A DNA stretch of 64,000 bases from Nitrosopumilus oxyclinae (GTDB taxonomy: Archaea > Thermoproteota > Nitrososphaeria > Nitrososphaerales > Nitrosopumilaceae). The stretch covers positions 1,454,187 to 1,518,186 of the forward strand of contig NZ_CP026994.1 of assembly GCF_013407165.1 (NCBI RefSeq), given 5' to 3'. The notes under the pieces were generated by a model, which was not told where the DNA came from, ran no database searches, and worked only from the letters and a program-made list of their open reading frames with translations. A program made the translations under genes and the position numbers. Positions within the stretch are counted from its first letter, which is position 1. Each line of letters starts with the position of its first letter. Positions 1 to 6,535 of the stretch are shown in pieces.

Positions 1-503
1 GATCCTGCAGCTGCAAGTGATCTTGACATCTCTGGGAACCTCAAGTCATAACATATCATCATTCCAATTTTTCCTATAGATGTTTTAACTGGCTTTGCAA
101 TTTTTGAACCTGATTTCATCTTGTCTGATTCTTTGAATCCCAATGCATCATAGAGGTGTATTTTACGATAAGTAGAGATTACTTTACCGGATTTATCAAT
201 GACAAATGCAGTATCATAAACACGATTTTTTGTTGTGCTTTTCTCATAAAATGAGCCTATAACTTGGATTTTGTTTTCTTTTGCAGCTTTTACAAGAGTA
301 CTAACAAAATTTCCATTAATTGTTTCAGACAAATCTGCTAATTGTTTTGGAGTTTGTGCCGAGTTTGTGTAAAACATCATAAATTCCGGAAATGCACATA
401 AAGTTGCTTTTTTTGATGCAGCTTTTGAAATAAATGAAATTATTTTTTTGAGATTTACTTCTTTGTTTGTTGATGCTGTGAATTGTACTACTGCAACTTT
501 CAT
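1..503 (-). CDS. Carbon-nitrogen hydrolase (nitrilase superfamily), C-terminus cut off by window edge
   Basis: About 167 N-terminal residues are present; the rest lies before base 1. The nitrilase Glu-Lys-Cys triad is visible: Glu in CAFPEF, Lys in YRKIHLYD and Cys in MICYDLRFPE. The family hydrolyses non-peptide C-N bonds (nitriles, amides, carbamoyl compounds, deaminated glutathione), and the substrate cannot be read from this sequence. The ATG at 503 gives MKVAVVQFTAS, a typical N-terminal first strand. An AT-rich TATA-like stretch lies about 20-25 bases upstream, and a perfect TGGTACA/TGTACCA inverted repeat lies upstream of that. Confidence 0.9.
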   Translation of the reverse strand, partial: MKVAVVQFTASTNKEVNLKKIISFISKAASKKATLCAFPEFMMFYTNSAQTPKQLADLSETINGNFVSTLVKAAKENKIQVIGSFYEKSTTKNRVYDTAFVIDKSGKVISTYRKIHLYDALGFKESDKMKSGSKIAKPVKTSIGKIGMMICYDLRFPEMSRSLAAAG

Positions 504-518
504 GAATTTGATTGATTG

Positions 519-565
519 TATTATAATAAAAGGATAAACTTGTGGTACAATTTAGAAATGTACCA
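519..565 (-). promoter_or_regulatory. Promoter of the nitrilase gene with perfect inverted repeat TGGTACA-N9-TGTACCA
   Basis: The arms TGGTACA (543-549) and TGTACCA (559-565) are perfect reverse complements separated by 9 bases. Toward the gene, an AT-rich TATA-like stretch covers about 519-530. The repeat therefore sits on the upstream (BRE) side of the TATA box, a usual place for an archaeal activator. Related sites occur at 1815, 2549, 10778 and 17313. Confidence 0.5.
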
Positions 566-671
566 TTTTCTTATTATGCAAATTCATTGTATTCAATACA
601 AACCGATCATAGTGTGTATGTCAACCCTAGACTGGAGGGGATATTTTCCAGTCAAATATTTTTAAAAATAA

Positions 672-848
672 TTAAAGTTGGTTTCCTGCTAAAAACCAAT
701 TTTCTTTAGGATTGTCTTCAAAAACAACAATAACGTGACTTTCTTTTGTTTTTAGAATATCAACTGCTGATTTTGTGATTGCTTTTGCGTATTCGTCCTT
801 TTGTTCCTGAGTTCTACCAGGATACATTGACACTGTAATCAGAGGCAT
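672..848 (-). CDS. 4-oxalocrotonate tautomerase family protein
   Basis: A 58-residue protein starting MPLITVSMYPGRT. Pro2 would become the N-terminal catalytic proline after Met removal, as in the 4-oxalocrotonate tautomerase family. The length matches the usual 60-residue beta-alpha-beta subunit, which works as a hexamer. The Arg after PG resembles the conserved Arg11 of the family. The natural substrate in archaea is generally unknown. The gene follows the rhomboid gene on the same strand with a 76-base gap. Confidence 0.82.
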   Translation of the reverse strand: MPLITVSMYPGRTQEQKDEYAKAITKSAVDILKTKESHVIVVFEDNPKENWFLAGNQL

Positions 849-924
849 GTGAATTTCAAATGGATTGGGGGATTTATTCTTTCAATAATCTGGTCTGTAA
901 CCATAACGTGTCCCATACATAGAA

Positions 925-1668
925 TCAGAACGATGAGTTTTTTTTGTAGATATAGCCAGCTGCTAATCCTACTAAAAATCCTCCAATGTGTGCAAGAAAT
1001 GCTACTCCACCACTTGATGCACCAAATCCACCAATAAAAAATGGAATTAAATTCTGAAATACAAACCAAAAAGGTAAGAACCATCTAGCTTGAACATGCA
1101 TCATAAAGTATCCCATAAGAGTTAGAATTCTAGCTCTTGGGAAAATAATTAGATAAGCTCCGAGAACTCCCGAAATTGCACCGGATGCACCAACTGCAGG
1201 AATAGGACTTGTAGGTTCACCTAAAACATGAATTAATCCAGCAACAATTCCCCAAATTAAATAAATTAAAAGAAATTTTAATTTTCCAAATTTGTGTTCT
1301 ATATTATCACCAAATACCCACAAAAATAACATGTTACCACCAAAATGCAAAAGTCCTCCATGCATGAAAGTAGAAGTCAGTAAAGAGATGTATGAAACAC
1401 TTGGACAAGAAAGTGAAACTGTACCACCACCAAAATTAATGAGAGATGCAGTAGCACCGGTAATACAATTTGGGACAGCACCCCAATTGTAATACATGCT
1501 GATTGTATTTGCATGAATTCCACTTGCATCTACCATTTCAAAATCAAAAAATTGTCCAGTAATTGCAACTTGAATAAAAAATACAATTGTATTTGTTATG
1601 ATTAATCCAATTGTAATTTTAGGCTTAAAACCAGGTGGAGTTGGGTTTTCATCTTTTAAAGGAATCAT
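925..1668 (-). CDS. Rhomboid family intramembrane serine protease
   Basis: This 247-residue membrane protein has at least six hydrophobic segments. The rhomboid signatures are present: HFGGN (His108-Asn112), the catalytic serine in GASGAISG (Ser162) and the catalytic histidine in HIGG (His227). The family cleaves transmembrane helices of other membrane proteins. A loop between the first two helices (about 40-90) contains two cysteines, Cys68 and Cys88, that could form an external disulfide. The ATG at 1668 starts a short polar N-terminus before helix 1. The substrate is unknown; the many single-helix surface proteins nearby are possible targets, which is inference only. Confidence 0.92.
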   Translation of the reverse strand: MIPLKDENPTPPGFKPKITIGLIITNTIVFFIQVAITGQFFDFEMVDASGIHANTISMYYNWGAVPNCITGATASLINFGGGTVSLSCPSVSYISLLTSTFMHGGLLHFGGNMLFLWVFGDNIEHKFGKLKFLLIYLIWGIVAGLIHVLGEPTSPIPAVGASGAISGVLGAYLIIFPRARILTLMGYFMMHVQARWFLPFWFVFQNLIPFFIGGFGASSGGVAFLAHIGGFLVGLAAGYIYKKNSSF

Positions 1669-1729
1669 GAATTAATTCAATTCAATAAAAATCGTATAAT
1701 AAGATTATTTAGTATTTTAAAATATAAGA

Positions 1730-1766
1730 TGAGAAACAGTTACCAAAATGACTCCTTTGTTTCTCA
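1730..1766. repeat. Intergenic hairpin, 9-bp perfect arms
   Basis: TGAGAAACA (1730-1738) and TGTTTCTCA (1758-1766) are perfect reverse complements with a 19-base loop. The hairpin lies in the 200-base gap between the CHRD gene and the rhomboid gene. It is not followed directly by a T-run, so it does not look like a simple terminator. An operator or a structured leader RNA are both possible. Confidence 0.4.
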
Positions 1767-1814
1767 CCTAACTATGGCCTGTGTAATTTACTATACAATA
1801 GATAAAAACAAAAT

Positions 1815-1837
1815 TGGTACATTCGTAAGATGTATTA
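1815..1837. promoter_or_regulatory. TGGTACA-type half-palindrome, operator-like
   Basis: TGGTACA (1815-1821), 9 bases, then TGTATTA (1831-1837), an imperfect version of the repeat at 543-565 with the same spacing. An 11-base stretch here (1816-1826) is the exact reverse complement of 2560-2570 on the other side of the CHRD gene. It is about 147 bases upstream of the rhomboid start, so its target is unclear. Confidence 0.35.
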
Positions 1838-1862
1838 AAAAAATGAAAAAGAAAAAAGAATT
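1837..1862 (-). terminator. U-rich terminator after the CHRD gene
   Basis: Read on the minus strand, T-runs of 5 to 7 bases follow within about 30 bases of the CHRD stop codon. Archaeal termination, assisted by aCPSF1 (present in this window), uses such U-tracts without needing a hairpin. Confidence 0.5.
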
Positions 1863-1868
1863 TTAAGA

Positions 1869-2513
1869 TTATTCTTCTGGGTGGTGTTCAACATCAACAA
1901 GTAGACCTTTTTTATCTAATTTATCACAGATTTTTTCGCCATCACTTGTTGGTTCAATAAATCCTCTAAGAACACCTACTCCTCCATCACCATGAATCAT
2001 TGTGAAAAGATTTCCCTCACACAAATTCTTTAGTTGTGAAGTTAAAGTTTCTGAGTTATCGTGACCACCATAAGTTTGGTTTTCATCACTATCATCCCAA
2101 ATTCCTTTAATGATTCCTTTAGTTGGTTTTACAACTAAATCATTATCATCTTCTCCAGGTGCTTTGTAGACATTAAGAACATGTGCTCCTCCAGTACCTT
2201 CATGAAGATGTAATTTACTAACATCATCAGAAGTTTCTAAAGTTGCTCCACCACTAATATCCATATTTTTAATGGATATTCTATACTTTAGAGCATCACC
2301 ATGTTTATCCAACCAAAATTTAGCTGTAGCAGTACCTTCAAAATCCCCAGGGGTAGAAGGAACAGCACTTAATGTTGCAGTAAAGCTTGGATCTTTCTTA
2401 AACTTCCACTTGTTATCTGCAGCTTCTGCTTCTTGTAGTGTCACTACAGTGACAGCAGAAATTGCGAGTATTGTAGCTAGTGAAAATACTAGCAAGTTTG
2501 CTTTTGTTTGCAT
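1869..2513 (-). CDS. Secreted CHRD-domain protein
   Basis: A 214-residue protein with a signal peptide (hydrophobic 8-28, AEA cleavage region near 31). The rest resembles the CHRD domain: FTATLSAVPSTPG, then ATAKFWLDKHGDALKYRI, then a LHLHEG segment equivalent to the family's HIHxG motif, and a glycine-rich end with MIHGDGGVG. CHRD domains are immunoglobulin-like extracellular domains of unclear function. A Cys pair (near 168 and 196) may form a disulfide. The ATG at 2513 lies 25 bases after a strong TATA box, so the mRNA is probably leaderless. Confidence 0.78.
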   Translation of the reverse strand: MQTKANLLVFSLATILAISAVTVVTLQEAEAADNKWKFKKDPSFTATLSAVPSTPGDFEGTATAKFWLDKHGDALKYRISIKNMDISGGATLETSDDVSKLHLHEGTGGAHVLNVYKAPGEDDNDLVVKPTKGIIKGIWDDSDENQTYGGHDNSETLTSQLKNLCEGNLFTMIHGDGGVGVLRGFIEPTSDGEKICDKLDKKGLLVDVEHHPEE

Positions 2514-2534
2514 TATAAATGATTTCCAGTTTTT

Positions 2535-2571
2535 TTATAAAACGAATCTGGGTTATTCGACGAATGTACCT
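2535..2571 (-). promoter_or_regulatory. CHRD gene promoter with TATA box and upstream TGTACC operator-like site
   Basis: TTTATAAA at 2535-2542 is centred about 26 bases before the ATG at 2513. Just upstream, TGGGTTA-N9-TGTACCT (2549-2571) matches one arm of the TGGTACA/TGTACCA repeat well and the other poorly. Its ACGAATGTACC core is repeated in reverse complement at 1816-1826. Confidence 0.45.
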
Positions 2572-2572
2572 A

Positions 2573-3868
2573 TCAAATTACAATTATTTTTCTTTTTACA
2601 AGATTTTCAATTATATTTAGAAACTCATCATCAGAAATCTTTTCTTCATGCCACCATTCTGTTGAAATTTTTACCCATGAAGGAACATCCCATTGTGATT
2701 CAGCAATTACATCTCTTTCAGGGACTGATGCAATTTGTTTTTCAAAAAGGAAATCGATACCTTCTAGAAATTCTGAATCAGAAATCTGATTGTTTACCCA
2801 CCAATCAGCATTAGTCTTAATCCACTGTGGAATTTTTGGCATTTCAGGAGGCAATCCTTTATCAAAACCGGAAATTTTAAGCGTACCCTGTGATGTAGGT
2901 CCAACTGTAAATGCAACATGCCAAAAGCCCATCTCATCTATACTTTGAATAAAATCTACTGGTTCATCATTTAGAGTAACAGAAAATTTTTCATTTCCAG
3001 AAATTGGTGGGAATTCAAAATTTGCATATGTCTCTAATGGATAACTATTGTAACCTCTAATGCTAAGAGTTGTTCCTGATTCATCAAATTTTGCAGCAGA
3101 ATACCATGCACCTGAGTCATATCTAAAATCAAAATTTCCATCATTTTTCTTTGCAGTAATTGGAATTACAGTAGTATCAACGGGTGCAAAACAGCTGTAA
3201 TAGAACACATCTTGAGTAATTGCAGGATCTGGATACATTGAGAAATCTAAAATTTCCCCGGGTTCAATTTTTTCAATAAATTCAATGTTTTGTGTAATAT
3301 CTAATACATTTTCATATCCATGAACAACAGCATAGATTTTAGGATAAAATATGGTTTGATCACCTGTGTTTTGAATTCTTCCTGTAATGTGACCATCATT
3401 ATATTTTATCAGAGTTTTGTCATACAATATTTGAATTGGAATTTCATGTGTAATTGCTTTTTGGAATGTTATTTCAGGATTAACAAGTATTGGAGTATTA
3501 GATAATAACTCAGGGAATTTTATCTTAAATGGTATTTCTTTTTCAGGGCCTAATGGAACATGGTTAATTATTTTTGAAATTGTTTTAGAATCATCAATTA
3601 CAGAAACAGTAATTGTTGGTACTACTCCAAAATTATTTGTATTTTTTACGTTCCCTACAACAGTATAGATTCCATTAGAATCAAAATATCCTAGATATTC
3701 ATGTAATGGGATATAGACATCAGCAAATGCTAATTGAGGAACAAACAACATGACAAATAGAAATCCAAATAATATTGGAATTTTTGAGGCTAAATTTCTA
3801 GAAGGAATTGATAATATCTTCGAATCCAGCTGTTGGTTTTTCAAGTAAGCTTGGTCTATAGTCTTCAA
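2573..3868 (-). CDS. Secreted protein with two C-terminal WW-containing modules
   Basis: A 431-residue protein with a signal segment ending LAFA before DVYIPLHEY. The central part is beta-rich and has no family I recognise. The C-terminus has two copies of a roughly 35-residue module: IPQWIKTNADWWVNNQISD and, more diverged, VPSWVKISTEWWHEEKISD, each followed by a short hydrophobic helix. The same module occurs in pairs in the proteins at 4747 and 6536. No ATG exists before the signal segment. The TTG at 3868 (used here) or the TTG at 3844 must start translation, and either overlaps the upstream regulator gene by about 50-70 bases, suggesting coupled translation. Confidence 0.75.
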   Translation of the reverse strand: MKTIDQAYLKNQQLDSKILSIPSRNLASKIPILFGFLFVMLFVPQLAFADVYIPLHEYLGYFDSNGIYTVVGNVKNTNNFGVVPTITVSVIDDSKTISKIINHVPLGPEKEIPFKIKFPELLSNTPILVNPEITFQKAITHEIPIQILYDKTLIKYNDGHITGRIQNTGDQTIFYPKIYAVVHGYENVLDITQNIEFIEKIEPGEILDFSMYPDPAITQDVFYYSCFAPVDTTVIPITAKKNDGNFDFRYDSGAWYSAAKFDESGTTLSIRGYNSYPLETYANFEFPPISGNEKFSVTLNDEPVDFIQSIDEMGFWHVAFTVGPTSQGTLKISGFDKGLPPEMPKIPQWIKTNADWWVNNQISDSEFLEGIDFLFEKQIASVPERDVIAESQWDVPSWVKISTEWWHEEKISDDEFLNIIENLVKRKIIVI

Positions 3869-4298
3869 TTAATTTATCAATAAGATCTCTTGCTTTAATA
3901 TGATATCTCTTTTTTAATTCTACTAATCTAATCTCTACTAATCCATCATCTACAATTTGTGATAGATACAAGGAAACTGTTGATGGTGATTTTTTAACTG
4001 CCTTTACTAGTTGTGAAAATTCTAATCCATCATTTTCAATTAATGCAAGTAACAAATCCCGAGGAGTTTGTTTTCGTAAAGCTTTGATTACAATTGATTC
4101 ATCTTCGGTAATTTTTGGTGGATAAAATCTTGATTGACGCGGTCCACGAATCACCTTGATGATACCGCTTTTTTCTAATTTACCAAGATAATGACTCAAT
4201 ACTCCATTTTTTAATCCAGATGAACGCATAATTTCTCGGAATTGAATTCCCGGATTTTGTTCAATGATTTGTTGTAATTGTAAATCCCTATCAGTCAT
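3798..4298 (-). CDS. Two-domain winged-helix transcription regulator
   Basis: A 166-residue protein with two winged-helix DNA-binding domains in tandem. The first (about 8-60) contains QFREIMRSSGLKNGVLSHYL and the wing IIKVIRGPRQSRFY. The second (about 80-140) contains FSQLVKAVKKSPSTVSLYL. Double winged-helix proteins of this kind are common in archaea, often with a membrane-protein partner. It overlaps the membrane protein gene at 4291 by 8 bases and the secreted protein gene at 2573 by about 70 bases, so the three form one operon. It has no visible ligand domain. The inverted repeat at 4728-4750 before the operon is a candidate autoregulatory site. Confidence 0.8.
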   Translation of the reverse strand: MTDRDLQLQQIIEQNPGIQFREIMRSSGLKNGVLSHYLGKLEKSGIIKVIRGPRQSRFYPPKITEDESIVIKALRKQTPRDLLLALIENDGLEFSQLVKAVKKSPSTVSLYLSQIVDDGLVEIRLVELKKRYHIKARDLIDKLIEDYRPSLLEKPTAGFEDIINSF

Positions 4299-4692
4299 TT
4301 CTAAAGACTCCTAATGCCAATAACCCTAATGTCAAAAATGTCAATAAATGTCCTACCTCAGAGAGAGTCACATCACCAATATCAAAGACGGATGGCCATG
4401 TAGCATCCACTAGTAAAACAACTTCTGCTGCAATAAAATTGGTAAAAGCTGCAGCACTAAGTAAAAGTCGCTTTGTTCTTAATCTATAATATGCAAAAGT
4501 TGCAAGTACTGAGATAAAGACTGCAAGTGTAATTCCACCAACATGCAAAAAGATGTGTGCTAAATGATAACCATGTAATAAATGTGGAATAATTATCGGC
4601 ATTGCTAAAATTGCAATAACACCAGCAACAACAATTGAAAACAATGTGGATTTTCTCTCAACTATTCTCTCAGGCCTAAACAAAGTGATCAA
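4291..4692 (-). CDS. Four-helix membrane protein, partner of the winged-helix regulator
   Basis: A 133-residue hydrophobic protein with about four transmembrane segments (near 17-37, 44-66, 75-96 and 108-130). Histidines cluster in the loop HLLHGYHLAHIFLH between helices 1 and 2, which could bind metal or haem, though this is inference. No ATG is available in the correct position; TTG at 4692 or at 4683 starts it. The TATA-like TTTAAA (4710-4715) is 30 bases from the 4683 TTG, favouring that start for a leaderless transcript. No family recognised. Its overlap with the regulator gene suggests a membrane-linked sensor or anti-regulator role. Confidence 0.65.
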   Translation of the reverse strand: MITLFRPERIVERKSTLFSIVVAGVIAILAMPIIIPHLLHGYHLAHIFLHVGGITLAVFISVLATFAYYRLRTKRLLLSAAAFTNFIAAEVVLLVDATWPSVFDIGDVTLSEVGHLLTFLTLGLLALGVFRND

Positions 4693-4727
4693 AATATCGA
4701 TTTTAGAGATTTAAAGTGACTGGTTCA

Positions 4728-4750
4728 TTGATCGAATAGGAATCGATCAA
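4728..4750. promoter_or_regulatory. Inverted repeat TTGATCGA-N7-TCGATCAA before the membrane protein/regulator operon
   Basis: Eight-base perfect arms (4728-4735 and 4743-4750) around a 7-base spacer. The repeat lies 15 bases upstream of the TATA-like TTTAAA (4710-4715) of the operon that reads toward lower coordinates, and overlaps the stop codon of the gene at 4747. It could be an operator for the encoded winged-helix protein, or the stem of a terminator for the preceding gene. Confidence 0.45.
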
Positions 4751-6339
4751 ACACTAAGAATTCCAAATTTTATCATAAACTCCAAACCTTGAACAAATGT
4801 TATATCATCTATTTGACCATCTGCCCACCATGCAGCATTGTTTCTAATCCAAGAAGGGATTTCCTGAGATTCTGAAGTTTCTTGTTGTGTTTGTGGAATT
4901 AGAATAATTTTATTTTGAATCATATATTCAATTCCTTGAATGAATGTTTTATCATCTATTTGCTCTTGAGACCACCACAATGCATTGTTTCTAATCCAAT
5001 CAGGAATTGAAATCTCATTTGATGCTATTCTATCAATTACAACAGGAAATGTTGCCTTTGCAAGTTTGTTGCCATCTAAATTTTTGAAATTAAGATTTAC
5101 AATGCCAGTTACATCATCGGGAATCATAAATTCTGCAATGTTATGTTCATCTCTAGAATCAGTACTAATTCCATTTTTTTCAAAAATTATTCTTTCATTT
5201 TGAGTTACTGAAAATTCATAATTTGTCGCAACTGGTTTATTCTTTAAGAAAATATCAGTTACATCAAAAAGTATTTTTGCATTTGAATTTGATTTTAGAT
5301 TTTCAGGTTCTGAAGACACAAGAATTCTAAATTGCCCATTATCAGTAACTGCACTAAGATGAGCATAATCACGATCTGGAGTTATAATAAAGTCCATTCC
5401 ATTTTGGTTTGAATTATTATCAAAAATTTTCTGTAACTCTTTTTGATATATTATAAAATGAACAATTCGTCCATCAGCAAAAAAGTCATCAATGTTTACA
5501 ATATCTTGTGATAATTGTACTCCATTGACATACATTGTAAATCCAGATACTAGTAAATCACCAAATTTTTTTGGAATTACCAATTCTTGATGAACTACTG
5601 ATGTTTGATTGATGTTAGATTGACTCCACTCAAACGGCATGAAAAAGCTAATTTCTTTAGAATTAGGATCATAATTGAAATTTGAAATTTTATCATAGTA
5701 AGTAATCACATGAATGTTTTGTTCACCAAAGTTTGGATCAACAAAATCATGTCTAGATGTTTGAGCTATTGAAATTCCGGCGTTAAAGACTAGAGGCTCA
5801 TCTAATTTTTGAGAATATCCATCAGCAGTCAATACACTAACATCTAATTTGTATAATCCACCTTCGCTTAGTTTAGGTCCTTTAACATGAACCATTCTGC
5901 TTTCAAGACCCAATAATGACCCAAATAGCCCTCCTCCATTTTCTTCCTCTAAAATAATTGAATCAGTTTCTTCGGATACAAAATTAAAAACTATGAATCC
6001 ATTGTCTGCTTTGAATTCTTGCTCAAAAAGAAATTCTTCTCCACGTTCAGACTTGATAAGAAATGTAACATCTCGTAGAGTAATTTTTGAATTAAAATCA
6101 ATTAATGAAATTGATATTTGCTGATCATCACTTGTATTAGGATCACTTTTTGATGATGATACTTCCAAAGTTACTAGTTTACCATTTAGATCAACTGGTG
6201 GAAAAGTTTCACTTCCTACGCCATGGCCATAGACATTATCAAATCCAACAATAGATAAAATTATTAAAAATGCAAGTAATGGAAAACTTTTCAATCTAGG
6301 TCCACTTGTCAGGATTTTTCTTTCGAATTTCTTTTCCAT
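4747..6339 (-). CDS. GHG-family secreted protein with two C-terminal WW modules
   Basis: A 530-residue protein. The signal segment ends NVYG and is followed by HGVGSETFPP, so the mature protein probably begins with His-Gly. It shares its layout with the proteins at 6536 and 17407: an Ig-like N-terminal part, the line SKEISFFMPFEWSQSN, then VVHQEL, a YVNGVQLS segment and a RIVHFIIY segment. Two WW modules end the protein (IPDWIRNNALWWSQEQIDD and IPSWIRNNAAWWADGQIDD). I chose ATG 6339, which gives a lysine-rich n-region and shortens the overlap with the small ORF at 6296; a TTG at 6366 is also in frame. Function unknown; an extracellular copper-binding or structural role is inferred. Confidence 0.75.
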   Translation of the reverse strand: MEKKFERKILTSGPRLKSFPLLAFLIILSIVGFDNVYGHGVGSETFPPVDLNGKLVTLEVSSSKSDPNTSDDQQISISLIDFNSKITLRDVTFLIKSERGEEFLFEQEFKADNGFIVFNFVSEETDSIILEEENGGGLFGSLLGLESRMVHVKGPKLSEGGLYKLDVSVLTADGYSQKLDEPLVFNAGISIAQTSRHDFVDPNFGEQNIHVITYYDKISNFNYDPNSKEISFFMPFEWSQSNINQTSVVHQELVIPKKFGDLLVSGFTMYVNGVQLSQDIVNIDDFFADGRIVHFIIYQKELQKIFDNNSNQNGMDFIITPDRDYAHLSAVTDNGQFRILVSSEPENLKSNSNAKILFDVTDIFLKNKPVATNYEFSVTQNERIIFEKNGISTDSRDEHNIAEFMIPDDVTGIVNLNFKNLDGNKLAKATFPVVIDRIASNEISIPDWIRNNALWWSQEQIDDKTFIQGIEYMIQNKIILIPQTQQETSESQEIPSWIRNNAAWWADGQIDDITFVQGLEFMIKFGILSV

Positions 6340-6502
6340 CAACTGTAATCTGATCTTGTTCTTCAAAAACTGTATGCCATCTACCGTTGTCAGGAAAAAT
6401 TTTATTCATTTCTTCAACTTTATCACTTGTTGGTGCCTTGTTCATCAAAGCTCCCCATCTCATGTTAGGAACTTTTGGCATGATATCATTGATGTCTTTC
6501 AT
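6296..6502 (-). CDS. Possible small protein, 68 aa
   Basis: An ATG ORF starting 33 bases after the stop of the gene at 6536 and overlapping the gene at 4747 by 44 bases. The protein (starting MKDINDIMPKVPNMRWGAL) is soluble and charged, with two tryptophans and no low-complexity stretch, and its amino-acid make-up looks like real coding sequence. The overlap would allow translational coupling to the downstream secreted protein. No family recognised. It could be spurious. Confidence 0.45.
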   Translation of the reverse strand: MKDINDIMPKVPNMRWGALMNKAPTSDKVEEMNKIFPDNGRWHTVFEEQDQITVDGKEIRKKNPDKWT

Positions 6503-6535
6503 TATACTATCACTTTACTGAATTTGTTTAAAAAC

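Noticed and set aside
1729-1866. A plus-strand 45-aa ORF (start MRNSYQNDSF)
   Set aside because: It covers the hairpin, the TGGTACA site and the A-rich terminator complement, and ends in a run of lysines that simply reflects the A-tract. Regulatory use of this gap is a better explanation.
2272-2814. A 180-aa plus-strand reading frame opposite the CHRD gene and the end of the next gene
   Set aside because: It runs antisense over two well-supported genes and has a phenylalanine/leucine-rich low-quality composition.
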